Below are positions 1-7,992 of a DNA stretch of 64,000 nucleotides, in pieces. Origin of the DNA: an uncultured Collinsella sp. Lineage in GTDB: Bacteria; Actinomycetota; Coriobacteriia; Coriobacteriales; Coriobacteriaceae. Position 1 is the first letter of the stretch. Each line of letters begins with the position of its first letter. Below the pieces are notes generated by a model. It was not told the DNA's origin and ran no database searches. It was given only the letters and a program-made list of their open reading frames with translations. The position numbers were made by a program, and so were the translations under genes. The stretch is taken from positions 1 to 64,000 of the forward strand of contig CAKUEW010000003.1 in NCBI GenBank assembly GCA_934646815.1, written 5' to 3'.

Positions 1-7
1 GGGAGAG

Positions 8-39
8 GGCCTGACCCCATATCGTTGGGGCCAGGCCCG
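8..39. repeat. GGGGCC-type hairpin
   Basis: An inverted repeat with 12-base arms (GGGCCTGACCCC and GGGGCCAGGCCC, one mismatch) lies beyond the 3' end of the minus-strand cutC gene. It could act as a terminator, but there is no strong T run next to it. It resembles the other GC-rich extragenic palindromes of this window. Confidence 0.5.
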
Positions 40-153
40 ATTTTGCCTCTTGACAATGTCCTGCTCATATTAAAAGGGACACGCGGTACCGGGGCGGCGG
101 TTGTCGTCGGGCTTGCCGCTCGCCTGCTGAACGTCAAATACGAGCGCCATGGG

Positions 154-831
154 CTATACCTCCAGCGGCACGATCTTGGTGCCATGGAGCTCGGACACAC
201 CCAGTTTCGCCGCAACCGCATCGCGGTTAGCCGTGGTAATGCCGCCGCCGGGAAGGATGGTCAAACGATCGCCCGCATACTCGATTAAACGAGTCAGGTG
301 ATCGAAATTGTCCTCGATCGGTGTGCCGGCCGCGCCACCATGCGTCAGGATGCGCGCAACGCCGCAGTCGGCAAGCGTGTCAATTGCGTCGAGCTGAGCC
401 TCGGGCGAGAGCTGGTCAAATGCCATATGGAAGGTGATGTCGACGGACTCGCGCTTGCACTCCTCGTTCGCGCAACCTGCAGCCATCACGAGGGCGCCGA
501 GCGTGAGTTCGTCGAGCGCCCAGCCGCCAGCGCAGGGCTTGCAGCACCCAAAGACCAGACCGTCAACGCCGGCACTCACGGCAAGGCCCAGGTCCATCTC
601 CATCATGCGCAGCTCGTCCTGGTTGTAATGAAAGTCGCCACCACGCGGGCGAATCATGCACATCACTCGCGCGTCATGCTCGTGAGCGTAGCTGACTGTA
701 GCGCTAATAACGCCGGCGGAAGGCGTGGTGCCACCGACGGCGAGGTTGTCACACAGCTCAATGCGCCCCGCACCGGCCTTGATGGCCACCGGTACCCGCT
801 CAAAGTTCTCGGCGCAAAATTCGTATAGCAT
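154..831 (-). CDS. cutC: CutC family protein (copper homeostasis)
   Basis: The 225-residue product matches the CutC family, a TIM-barrel protein historically linked to copper homeostasis; its biochemical role is not settled. Visible family features are the N-terminal stretch ending in GRIELCDNLAVGGTTPS, an IRPRGGDF segment, the GLVFGC strand, the LTHGGA segment and LPGGGI near the C-terminus. I start at the ATG at 831 because the family begins at MLYEFCAENF; a longer reading frame would add 13 unconserved residues. The length is a little below the usual 230-250. The gene stands alone, facing away from the padR operon. Confidence 0.88.
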   Translation of the reverse strand: MLYEFCAENFERVPVAIKAGAGRIELCDNLAVGGTTPSAGVISATVSYAHEHDARVMCMIRPRGGDFHYNQDELRMMEMDLGLAVSAGVDGLVFGCCKPCAGGWALDELTLGALVMAAGCANEECKRESVDITFHMAFDQLSPEAQLDAIDTLADCGVARILTHGGAAGTPIEDNFDHLTRLIEYAGDRLTILPGGGITTANRDAVAAKLGVSELHGTKIVPLEV

Positions 832-975
832 AGATAGCCCCCAGAAGACATTTCGATTTCCACACGGCATTGTCGCACGTTAAATAGCAACCCGCACGAT
901 GGAGCAAAACCTTGACAAGGAGTGTCCCAAAGTGCCGGCACATATGGAACGTCCCCAGGTGCCACCTTGAGCGAT

Positions 976-1025
976 GGGTACTCATTTAAGTACGTCCCCA
1001 ATGAGTACGTCCCCAATGAGTACCC
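976..1025. repeat. GTCCCC palindromic repeat
   Basis: The outer arms GGGTACTCATT and AATGAGTACCC pair perfectly around two direct copies of GTACGTCCCCAATGA. A very similar arm, ACGTCCCCAATGACTAC, recurs near 59.2 kb. Further GGGGAC or GTCCCC words lie on either side (about 945-955 and 1029-1035). It looks like a small extragenic palindromic repeat. Confidence 0.6.
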
Positions 1026-1064
1026 GCAGGGGACAGACAGACCGGACTCCCTATACGACAACTG

Positions 1065-1093
1065 TTGACATCATATACTATGTGTCATATAGT
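1065..1093 (+). promoter_or_regulatory. Promoter and likely PadR operator upstream of padR
   Basis: A perfect -35 box TTGACA (1065-1070) is followed after 17 bases by TATAGT (1088-1093). The spacer and -10 overlap the palindrome TACTAT-GTGTCAT-ATAGTA, and GTGTTACAC follows directly. PadR regulators usually bind such ATGT/ACAT-type palindromes over their own promoter, so autorepression is likely (inference). Confidence 0.75.
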
Positions 1094-1130
1094 AGGTGTT
1101 ACACAGTATACTACGAAAGGAGGTGTGCGG

Positions 1131-1451
1131 ATGGAGGCACAGATGAAGCGCGGCTTCCTCGAGGCCTGCGTGCTCGCGGCCGTCTCGGGCGAGGAATCCT
1201 ACGGCTATCAGATCGTGAAGGACGTGCCCGCGAGTATGGGGCTCACGGAATCCACGCTCTATCCGTTGCTCAAGCGCCTGGAGAAGGCGGGCTGCATCAC
1301 CGCGCGCTCCGCCGAACACAACGGGCGGCTGCGGAGGTACTACCGCATCACGGACGCCGGGCGCGAGCGTATCGCCGAGTTCCTCGCCGAATGGCCATCC
1401 GTGCAGGAGATCTACCGTTACGTGGAGGGGGCGCACCATGACGCGCGATGA
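1131..1451 (+). CDS. PadR family transcriptional regulator
   Basis: A 106-residue PadR-type winged-helix regulator. The core has LEACVLAAVSGEESYGYQI, then STLYPLLKRLEKAG (the recognition helix region) and the wing GRLRRYYRITDAGRERI. It is of the short PadR-s2 class without a long C-terminal domain. The start at 1131 has a textbook AAAGGAGG eight bases upstream; the longer frame from 1065 begins inside the promoter and is rejected. It overlaps the next gene by 14 bases. This pairing with a HAAS/DUF1700 membrane protein is common in Gram-positive bacteria and suggests control of an envelope-stress or DUF4097-type operon. Confidence 0.92.
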   Translation: MEAQMKRGFLEACVLAAVSGEESYGYQIVKDVPASMGLTESTLYPLLKRLEKAGCITARSAEHNGRLRRYYRITDAGRERIAEFLAEWPSVQEIYRYVEGAHHDAR

Positions 1452-2070
1452 GTTCTTGAACCGGCTGGGCGAGCTTCTGGCCTGCCTGCCGGCAGATCAG
1501 GTAAAGGAAACGCAGGAGTTCTACGCGGAGGCCATCGCCGACCGTATGGAGGACGGCATGACGGAGGCCGAGGCTGTGGCCGCCATGGGCACGCCCGGTG
1601 AGGTCGCCGAGGCAACGCTCGACGAACTGCCCGCCGTGCCGCGCGCGATCGCGAGGACCAAGCGCAAGAGCAAGGCACTTCTATGGGCGCTCGCCATCGT
1701 GGGCTCTCCGGTATGGATTCCGCTGCTGCTCGCGTTCGTCGCCGTTGCCGCTGCAGTCTACATCTGTATTTGGGTTCTTGCGCTCTGCGTGTGGATCGTG
1801 GCCGCGGCATTCGGGGGCGCGGGCCTGGTAGGGCTCCTGTTCGCCGTGGACGGCATCATTATCGGGCATGTTCCATACGTTTTGGCCTCGATGGGAATGG
1901 GATTCGCTTCCATCGGTGTGGCGCTCCTCACGGGAGCCGGCGCCTGGACGGCGTCCAAGCAGATCGCGCGCCTCTCTGCCCTTTGGGCGAAGAAAGCCGT
2001 TTCGCCCTTCTGGAAAGATCGAGGCAATAAGAGCCGCATGGGCGCTGAAGCGGCGCCGCTCACGGCATAG
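1438..2070 (+). CDS. DUF1700/HAAS-domain membrane protein
   Basis: A 210-residue protein. The N-terminal ~70 residues form the helical HAAS (PadR-associated) domain seen in DUF1700 proteins, with MTRDEFLNRLGELLACLP at the start and the pattern GMTEAEAVAAMGTP. Three or four hydrophobic segments follow between about residues 80 and 165, so it is an inner-membrane protein with a cytosolic N-terminus. It is translationally coupled to padR (14-base overlap, GGAGGGGG before the ATG). Such proteins are thought to sense envelope state or to partner the PadR regulator; the mechanism is unknown. The C-terminus is basic and polar. Confidence 0.85.
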   Translation: MTRDEFLNRLGELLACLPADQVKETQEFYAEAIADRMEDGMTEAEAVAAMGTPGEVAEATLDELPAVPRAIARTKRKSKALLWALAIVGSPVWIPLLLAFVAVAAAVYICIWVLALCVWIVAAAFGGAGLVGLLFAVDGIIIGHVPYVLASMGMGFASIGVALLTGAGAWTASKQIARLSALWAKKAVSPFWKDRGNKSRMGAEAAPLTA

Positions 2071-2084
2071 GAAGGAGTGCAAAC

Positions 2085-2348
2085 ATGTCCAGCGTAAAAA
2101 GGATTTACCTTGCCGTAGCGGGTGGGCTTGTTGCCACGGGGCTCGTCCTGGCTGCTATCGGATTTGTGGCCTCCGGCTTTAACCTCGCTGTGTTCAACAC
2201 GCAGATCGACCTGCGCGATGACACCATCATTCTGGGTGGTGTTGAAATAGACGACCCGACAGGGCTTCCACTCATCGAGCAGCTTGCCGAGGTCGGCGAG
2301 ATCCATATTGGATCTGCAACGACTGGTTCGTCTTCTCCTCGCAAATGA
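2085..2348 (+). pseudogene. Truncated third gene of the padR operon (possible DUF4097 remnant)
   Basis: An 87-residue frame with its own AAGGAG site follows DUF1700 by 14 bases. It starts with one membrane segment (about residues 8-30) and then a short polar stretch ending in SSPRK. In related operons the third gene is usually a DUF4097 adhesin-like protein of 250-300 residues, like the intact one at 39881-40780. Here the frame stops just where the beta-repeat part would begin, and the DNA beyond is degenerate and carries a run of ten C. I read it as the 5' part of a decayed DUF4097-type gene, but a genuine short membrane protein cannot be excluded. Confidence 0.5.
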
Positions 2349-2599
2349 TCGAGCTCGTAGCAGCCGCCCCCCCCCTTCGGGCGCACCACGACGGGCATGA
2401 GCACACCGCGCTCGGAGCCTTTTTGCGAGACCTTCCGTCACGCTCTTCCTGCGTGGTGAACCGGTCATCGACCGACGAGAGGCTGATGGGAATCTCTCGA
2501 CTTCGGGCCAATCCCGCTCACCGATCTGGTCTTCCTTCGTGATGCGCACATAGGCGAGCAGACACCGCGCAGAGCTTCAGCGCGGCCGCACTTCCACGT
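2349..2599. other. Decayed intergenic DNA with a C10 run
   Basis: No frame in this stretch has a convincing start, length or family match. It contains a homopolymer of about ten C around 2367-2377 and is flanked by two gene remnants. It is best read as decayed sequence between the padR operon and an IS110 fragment. Confidence 0.5.
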
Positions 2600-2601
2600 C
2601 T

Positions 2602-2810
2602 ATGACGGAGGTGCCCGGCGGCGTCTTGGCGATCCCCTTGTTTGCAGGCGTTAGCGCGTGGGGATCGCCCACTCGGGGGCCGAGGCCGCCGAGGACGGCG
2701 GCGAACCTCGCGGTGTCATTCGACATCGCGAGGTTCCCGGACCATGACCACCTGGCCTCGTACCGCGGCATAGCCCCAAGGGTGAGGAGCTTCGGCACGT
2801 CGATCAGGGC
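2602..2810 (+). pseudogene. Fragment of an IS110-family transposase
   Basis: The plus-strand frame from 2602 encodes GPRPPRTAANLAV, then DIARFPDHDHLASYRGIAP and a GTSI segment. This order (a helix-hairpin-helix-like PGxGPxTA region, then FPDHDHLASYxGLAPRNRQSGTSI) is the characteristic C-terminal Transposase_20 region of IS110/IS1111 elements. Only about 70 residues survive. The N-terminal DEDD RuvC-like catalytic half and the element ends are missing, and the frame runs on into a palindromic repeat. It marks an old insertion and deletion event downstream of the padR operon. Confidence 0.72.
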
Positions 2811-2814
2811 GCCC

Positions 2815-2856
2815 GCGCAGCATCGGCCGGTCCGCCGTTCGGCAGAACGGCGGAAG
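2815..2856. repeat. Partial copy of multi-stem extragenic element; likely livF terminator
   Basis: The perfect hairpin CCGCCGTTC-GGCA-GAACGGCGG (2832-2853), with the preceding GCGCAGC word, nearly repeats 61115-61156. It starts a few bases beyond the stop of livF on the minus strand, where it would act as a terminator. Only this end of the longer element is present; the other end is replaced by the IS110 fragment. Confidence 0.7.
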
Positions 2857-2859
2857 TCC

Positions 2860-3573
2860 CTAGCCGCCTAGGTAAGCTTTGCGGACGTTGTCGTCGTGCA
2901 GGAGCTCTTGGCCGGTGCCGGTCATGGTGATCTTGCCGGTCTCGAGCACGTAGCCGCGTGTGGCGATCGAAAGCGCCATCTGCGCGTTCTGCTCGACCAG
3001 AAGCACCGTGGTGCCGGCCTTGTGCAGATCCTCGACAATCTGGAAGATCTGCTCGATCAGAATCGGCGCCAGGCCCATGGAGGGCTCGTCGAGCATGAGC
3101 AGCTTGGGATTGCTCATAAGGGCGCGACCCATAACGAGCATCTGCTGCTCGCCGCCCGAAAGGGTGCCGGCCACCTGGCGACGGCGCTCCTTAAGGCGCG
3201 GGAACTGCTCGTAGACGCGCTCCAGACCCGGAGCCACCGTGGATTTGGGCTGCGTGTAGGCGCCCATCTCCAGGTTCTCCTCGACCGTCATCTGCAAAAA
3301 GGCGCGACGGCCCTCGGGCACCTGTGCCAGACCCTTGCTCACCAGCTTGTCGGCGGGCGTATGAGTGATGTCCTCGCCCATAAACTTGATGGAGCCGGTC
3401 TTGGAGCGCAGCAGGCCCGAGACGGTCTTAAGCGTCGTGGACTTGCCGGCGCCGTTGGCACCGATCAGGGCCACGATCTCGCCCTCATTGACGTTAAAGG
3501 AGATGTCCTTGATGGCGTGGATGGCGCCGTACCAGACGTTGATGTTGTAGACGGAAAGCATCGGCTCTGCCAT
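2860..3573 (-). CDS. livF: Branched-chain amino-acid ABC transporter ATP-binding protein LivF
   Basis: A 237-residue ATPase of the branched-chain/neutral amino-acid (HAAT) importer family. Walker A GANGAGKST is at about 38-46, the signature LSGGEQQ at 138-144 and Walker B LLMLDEPSMGLAP at 158-170. The length and the ending (VRKAYLGG) are typical of LivF. It is the last gene of a minus-strand operon in the order livJ-livH-livM-livG-livF; its ATG follows the livG TAA stop directly. It works in the cytosol as a heterodimer with LivG to power uptake through LivHM. Confidence 0.95.
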   Translation of the reverse strand: MAEPMLSVYNINVWYGAIHAIKDISFNVNEGEIVALIGANGAGKSTTLKTVSGLLRSKTGSIKFMGEDITHTPADKLVSKGLAQVPEGRRAFLQMTVEENLEMGAYTQPKSTVAPGLERVYEQFPRLKERRRQVAGTLSGGEQQMLVMGRALMSNPKLLMLDEPSMGLAPILIEQIFQIVEDLHKAGTTVLLVEQNAQMALSIATRGYVLETGKITMTGTGQELLHDDNVRKAYLGG

Positions 3574-4434
3574 TTAGTTCTCCCCCTTATCCTGCTTGCC
3601 CAGATACGCCTCGATAACGGCGTCGTTGTTCTGGATTTCCTCGGCCGTGCCCTTGGCGATGACCTTACCAAAGTTAAGCACGCAGATGCCCTCGCAGATG
3701 TTCATGACGAGCGACATGTCGTGCTCGATGAGCATGATGGCGATGCCGAAGGTGTCGCGGATCTTAACGATGTTCGCCATGAGCTCCGCAGTCTCGGACG
3801 GGTTCATGCCGGCGGCAGGCTCGTCGAGCAGCAGCAGCTTGGGGTTGGTGGCAAGCGCGCGGACGATCTCCAGACGACGCTGGGCGCCATAAGGCAGCGA
3901 ACCGGCCTGCTCGTTTGCCAGGTGCTCCATATCAAAGATGGACAGTAGCTCCATGGCGCGCTCGTGGGCGGCCTTCTCATGCTTCCAATACGTCGGCAGG
4001 CGCAGCACGCCCTCAAAACCGGAATAGCGCTCCTGGTTGTGCAGGCCGACCTTAACGTTGTCCTCCACCGTCATGGTGTTAAAGAGGCGGATGTTTTGGA
4101 ACGTGCGGGCAATGCCCATGCGGTTGACCTGATAGACGGACTTGCCCGAGGTGTCCTCGCCGTCAAGCAGGATGGTGCCGTGCGTGGGCTGGTACACCTT
4201 GGTGAGCAGGTTGAAGACCGTGGTCTTGCCGGCGCCGTTGGGGCCGATCAGACCGGCGATCTCGGTCTTGCCGATCGTCAGGCTAAAGTCGTCGACTGCC
4301 TTAAGGCCGCCGAACTCAATACCCAGGTGGATGCACTCGAGTGCCGGGCGCTCGCCCAGGTCGCGGTCGGGAACGATGGCGCCAGAAGGATACGGGACCA
4401 TCTTGCCCTTGTTGAACTCAAACTTACTGGGCAT
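3574..4434 (-). CDS. livG: Branched-chain amino-acid ABC transporter ATP-binding protein LivG
   Basis: A 286-residue ATPase with Walker A GPNGAGKT at about 64-71, signature LPYGAQRRLEI, Walker B LLLLDEPAAGMNP and the C-terminal EAYLGK typical of LivG. I start at the ATG at 4434, preceded by AGGAGG nine bases upstream, giving an 11-base overlap with livM. There is an unusual ~30-residue extension before the first ABC strand, ending in RPALECIHLGIEFGG. It partners LivF. Confidence 0.94.
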   Translation of the reverse strand: MPSKFEFNKGKMVPYPSGAIVPDRDLGERPALECIHLGIEFGGLKAVDDFSLTIGKTEIAGLIGPNGAGKTTVFNLLTKVYQPTHGTILLDGEDTSGKSVYQVNRMGIARTFQNIRLFNTMTVEDNVKVGLHNQERYSGFEGVLRLPTYWKHEKAAHERAMELLSIFDMEHLANEQAGSLPYGAQRRLEIVRALATNPKLLLLDEPAAGMNPSETAELMANIVKIRDTFGIAIMLIEHDMSLVMNICEGICVLNFGKVIAKGTAEEIQNNDAVIEAYLGKQDKGEN

Positions 4435-5503
4435 CGGCTGCCACCTCCTTCTTGGGAACAAAGCGATCCTTAACGCGCTCGAAGAACGCCTTAAGCTGCG
4501 GGTTGTTGGTAAAGATCATGACCAGGATCAGCACGATGGCGTAGATGAGCATGCGGTAGTCCGAGAACTGACGCAGCAGCTCGGGCAGCACGGTGAGAAG
4601 CGCTGCAGCGATAACGGATCCGCGCATATTACCCAGACCGCCCAGGACCACGAACACCAGAATAAGGATCGACGTGTTGAAGTCGAACTTGGTGGCAGAA
4701 AGCTGCGAGAAGTTGCCGCCGAACAGAGCGCCCGCGGCACCAGCGAGAGCGGCGGAGACGACAAAGGCGATCATGCGGTACTGCGTGACGGAGATGCCCA
4801 CCGACTCGGCGGCGATCTTGTTGTCGCGCACGGCCATGATGGCACGGCCGGTACGGCTGCGAACCAAGTTGAGCACGATCACGAGCGCGATCATGACCAA
4901 GATGGCGCCGGCAAGGAACGTCGAGTAGGTCGACACGCCCGAAGCGCCCTGGGCGCCCTTGATGATGGCGGTACCGTCCTCGAGCAGGTGAAGGTCATCG
5001 ATCGTGGAGTTGCCCGTGATGTTAAAAATCACGTGCAGGCCGCGGGAGTCGACGCCCACGATAAGGCAGGTGACGATCTCCTTGATGATCTCGCCAAAGG
5101 CCAGCGTCACGATGGCCAGGTAGTCGCCGCTCAGGCGAAGGACCGGAATGCCGATCAAAAAGCCCAGAATGGCCGCGGCGATAGCGCCGACGACGATGCT
5201 GATGATAAGACGAACTGGATCGGAGGGAACGGCGCTCTCGAGCGCAACAGCGGTGACGATGCCCGTGTAGGCGCCGACGCTCATAAAGCCCGCGTGGCCC
5301 AACGAAAGGTCGCCCGCGATACCAACGACGAGGTTGAGCGAGATGGCCATGACGATATAGGCCGTAATGGGGACCAGCTGGCCGGCGATCATGCGCGGAA
5401 TCATGTGGTTGGCCTGCATAAAGAACACGATGGCGAACGCGACGATGCACATGGCATAGGTCACAAAGTCGTGGCGCGTCTGCTTGTCTTTGAGGAAGTT
5501 CAT
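4424..5503 (-). CDS. livM: Branched-chain amino-acid ABC transporter permease LivM
   Basis: A 359-residue polytopic membrane protein with about nine or ten hydrophobic segments and the LivM hallmarks: SLGHAGFMSVGAYT, LSGDYLAIVTLAFGEI, and the EAA-like region GRAIMAVRDNKIAAESVGI. The start at 5503 has a modest AGGTG site. It pairs with LivH to form the translocation pore. The stop overlaps the start of livG by 11 bases, so translation is coupled. Confidence 0.94.
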   Translation of the reverse strand: MNFLKDKQTRHDFVTYAMCIVAFAIVFFMQANHMIPRMIAGQLVPITAYIVMAISLNLVVGIAGDLSLGHAGFMSVGAYTGIVTAVALESAVPSDPVRLIISIVVGAIAAAILGFLIGIPVLRLSGDYLAIVTLAFGEIIKEIVTCLIVGVDSRGLHVIFNITGNSTIDDLHLLEDGTAIIKGAQGASGVSTYSTFLAGAILVMIALVIVLNLVRSRTGRAIMAVRDNKIAAESVGISVTQYRMIAFVVSAALAGAAGALFGGNFSQLSATKFDFNTSILILVFVVLGGLGNMRGSVIAAALLTVLPELLRQFSDYRMLIYAIVLILVMIFTNNPQLKAFFERVKDRFVPKKEVAADAQ

Positions 5504-5512
5504 AGCTAACAC

Positions 5513-6394
5513 CTACACCTTCTCCGGAACATACTTGCCCAGGAGGCCGGCAGGCTTGACGAGCAGGACGATGATCAGAACGCCGAAGACGATGGAGTTG
5601 GCAAGGCTCGTGGAAATGTAAGCCTGCGCCATCGCCTCGATGATGCCGATGAGGATGCCGCCGACAAAAGCACCGGGAATAGAGCCGATGCCACCGAAGA
5701 CGGCAGCGTCGAAGGCCTTGATGCCGGGCATAGCGCCCGTCGTGGGCTGCAGGACCGGCGAATAGGAGCACAGCAGCACACCGGCGATGGCGGCGAGGGC
5801 CGAGCCGATGGCAAACGTCATCGAAATGGTGCGGTTGACGTTGATGCCCATGAGCTGAGAGGCGGCCTTGTCTTCGGACACGGCGCGCATGGCCTTACCC
5901 ATCTTGGTCTTGCTGGTAAAGAACACCAGACCGGCCATGATCACCAAGCAGGCAACGATGGTGACGAGCGAAACGGCACTCACGTTGTACTTAGCCAAAA
6001 ACTCGGGCACCGGGAAGGTGACAAGCGAGGTGAAGTTCTTGGGCGTGGCACCCCACAAAAGCTGGGCGGCGTTCTGCAAGAAGTAGGAGACGCCGATGGC
6101 CGTGATCAGAACGGCCAGCGGGCCCGCCTGACGAAGCGGCTTGTAGGCCAGGCCCTCAATGAGTACACCAAGCACCGTGCAGACCACACAAGACAGAATG
6201 ACCGATGCCCAGCCCGGAAGGCCGAGATACGACGTGGCGCAGAACGAGACATAGGCACCGACCATGATGACATCGCCGTGAGCGAAGTTGAGCATCTTGG
6301 CAATGCCGTAGACCATGGTGTAGCCCAACGCGATGATGGCGTAGACGCTGCCCATGGACAGGCCGTTCACCAGGTATTGGATAAAGACCGTCAT
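5513..6394 (-). CDS. livH: Branched-chain amino-acid ABC transporter permease LivH
   Basis: A 293-residue permease with LivH motifs: NGLSMGSVYAIIALGYTMVYGI, LNFAHGDVIMVGAY, KMGKAMRAVSEDKAASQLMGI and PGIKAFDAAVFGGIGSIPGA. I chose the ATG at 6394 because AAAGGGGG lies nine bases upstream; the upstream in-frame ATG at 6403 sits directly against that site. It is separated from livJ by a hairpin, so the receptor gene can be expressed at a higher level than the membrane components. Confidence 0.94.
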   Translation of the reverse strand: MTVFIQYLVNGLSMGSVYAIIALGYTMVYGIAKMLNFAHGDVIMVGAYVSFCATSYLGLPGWASVILSCVVCTVLGVLIEGLAYKPLRQAGPLAVLITAIGVSYFLQNAAQLLWGATPKNFTSLVTFPVPEFLAKYNVSAVSLVTIVACLVIMAGLVFFTSKTKMGKAMRAVSEDKAASQLMGINVNRTISMTFAIGSALAAIAGVLLCSYSPVLQPTTGAMPGIKAFDAAVFGGIGSIPGAFVGGILIGIIEAMAQAYISTSLANSIVFGVLIIVLLVKPAGLLGKYVPEKV

Positions 6395-6470
6395 GTTCCA
6401 CATCCCCCTTTCGAATAGGTTTCCAGTTGATGTATGAAACAGGGACGTTACATCGTCCCTAGATACCAAG

Positions 6471-6502
6471 CAAGCAGGGAAGGCAAAAACCTCCCCTGCT
6501 TG
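6471..6502 (-). terminator. Hairpin between livJ1 and livH (attenuating terminator)
   Basis: The arms CAAGCAGGG and CCCTGCTTG form a stem just after the stop of the first livJ gene on the minus strand. The T run is weak. Such partial terminators commonly keep the binding protein in excess over the permease genes. Confidence 0.55.
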
Positions 6503-6533
6503 GGATCAAAACCGCTCTATGTTAGGCGGCCTA

Positions 6534-7721
6534 TTAGGCCTGTACGTACTTGCCGTCGGTGATGACGTACGCGGTGGGGTCCTTCTGGACCTGGCCCTTG
6601 TCGTTCCAGGAGAGCTTGCCGGTCAGACCATCAACGGTGATCTTGAGCATAGCCTCGGGAAGCTTCTCGGCAACCTCGGTGGGGTCAGCGTCAACACCCA
6701 GGCCGGCCTCCTTGAGGGCCTCGACCACAGCATGCACGCCGTCGTAGGCGTCGGCGGCAAACTGGTCGGGCGTATCGCCGTACTTGTCCTTGTAGGCGTT
6801 GACGAAGTCGGCGTTCTTCTCGTCGTCGGCGGAGAACGGGGTCATGAGCAGCAGGCCCTCGGCCAGGGAGGTGTCGAAGCCCTCCACGCCCAGGATGCCG
6901 TCCATGCCGTCGCAGCCCATCATCTTGACGTCATAGCCCATGTCCTTGGCGTTCTTAAGCAGAACGGAAGCGGGCGTGTAGTAAATCGGGGCGAAGATCA
7001 TGGTGGCGCCGGCCTGCTTGGCCTTGGTCAGCTGGTTGGTAAAGCTCGTGGCGGAGTCGTCCTTAAAGGTCTCCTCGTCGACGATCTCGAGCTTGGACTC
7101 GGCGGCCTGGGCCTTAAAGGAGTCCGCGATGCCCGAAGAATAAGCGTCGCCGGAGTTATAGAAGAGGACGAACTTCTCGTCCGCATACTTCTGTGCCAGG
7201 AACTTGGCAGCGTTGACGCCCTGGTTGGGGTCGGTGAAGCAGACCTGGAAGACGCAATCCTTGCCGTCGGTGACGTCCTCGGATGACGCGGACGGAGTGA
7301 TCATGAACGTCTTGGGGTCGTTACCGCACTCGGCGGCAACGGCGACCGAAGCGCCGGTGGTGGTGGGGCCGACGAGAGCCTGCATGCCCCAGTCGAGCAG
7401 CGTGTTAAAGGCGTTGACGGCCTTCTCACCGTCGGCCTGGTCGTCCTCGGCCTTGCTGACGAGGGGCAGGTCCTTGGTGGAGAAATCCTTGCAGCCAAGC
7501 TCGACACCCTGGGTGACGGACTTGCCGTAAGAAGCAGCGGCACCGGTCAGCGGGCCGATGGTACCGATCTTAAACGAAGCGTCGCTCGAGGCGGAACCGC
7601 TATCGCCGCCGTTGGAGGAGCAGCCAGCTAGAATGGACATCGCCCCCAGACCTGCTGCGCTCGCGATAATGCTCCTGCGATTCATAACAGGGTTCAATGA
7701 CTTACCGGTGAGGCTCGACAT
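6534..7721 (-). CDS. livJ: Branched-chain amino-acid ABC transporter substrate-binding lipoprotein LivJ (copy 1)
   Basis: A 395-residue periplasmic-binding-protein-like receptor of the Leu/Ile/Val type (Peripla_BP_6). The signal peptide ends in a lipobox, SILAGC at about residues 29-34, so the mature protein is a membrane-anchored lipoprotein; NRRSII just before it hints at Tat export. Family segments include KIGTIGPLTGAAASYG, VGPTTTGA, FAPIYYTPASVLLKNA and a C-terminal TAYVITDGKYV. The start at 7721 is preceded by GAGAGGAGAG. It is very similar along its whole length to the protein encoded at 7993-9159. Confidence 0.94.
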   Translation of the reverse strand: MSSLTGKSLNPVMNRRSIIASAAGLGAMSILAGCSSNGGDSGSASSDASFKIGTIGPLTGAAASYGKSVTQGVELGCKDFSTKDLPLVSKAEDDQADGEKAVNAFNTLLDWGMQALVGPTTTGASVAVAAECGNDPKTFMITPSASSEDVTDGKDCVFQVCFTDPNQGVNAAKFLAQKYADEKFVLFYNSGDAYSSGIADSFKAQAAESKLEIVDEETFKDDSATSFTNQLTKAKQAGATMIFAPIYYTPASVLLKNAKDMGYDVKMMGCDGMDGILGVEGFDTSLAEGLLLMTPFSADDEKNADFVNAYKDKYGDTPDQFAADAYDGVHAVVEALKEAGLGVDADPTEVAEKLPEAMLKITVDGLTGKLSWNDKGQVQKDPTAYVITDGKYVQA

Positions 7722-7992
7722 GCGGCTCTCCTCTCAAATCTCGTCGGGTTTCGGTTACCCGACAGGCCATCCTTCGCCGTATTTGGCGTTCGCAAAATAG
7801 TAGACGCTTTAGTTGGGAAAAGTGGCGAATATTTCGACTTTTCTTTGGCTTTGTCGCTTTATCCATAATTCTGCGTATTTCTATCACTTTATACAGATTA
7901 GCCACTTTATTGTGTGAAAGTAATGTTTCCATTCTGTTACAAGCGCCCTCTAGCTGAATAAATGGCCCCACCGGCTGGATTGTTTGCGGCGC
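7722..7992. other. AT-rich intergenic region between two livJ genes
   Basis: This 271-base spacer is clearly more AT-rich than the surroundings (about 7800-7930), as expected for the promoter and leader of the livJ1-livHMGF operon on the minus strand. The word AGTGGC or its complement GCCACT occurs twice (near 7819 and 7899) and could be an operator half site. No hairpin with a T run was seen for the upstream livJ2. Confidence 0.4.

Noticed and set aside
4142..5509. 455-codon plus-strand frame opposite livM/livG
   Set aside because: It is antisense to two clear transporter genes, has His/Asp/Arg-rich composition typical of a shadow of GC-rich coding DNA, and matches no family.
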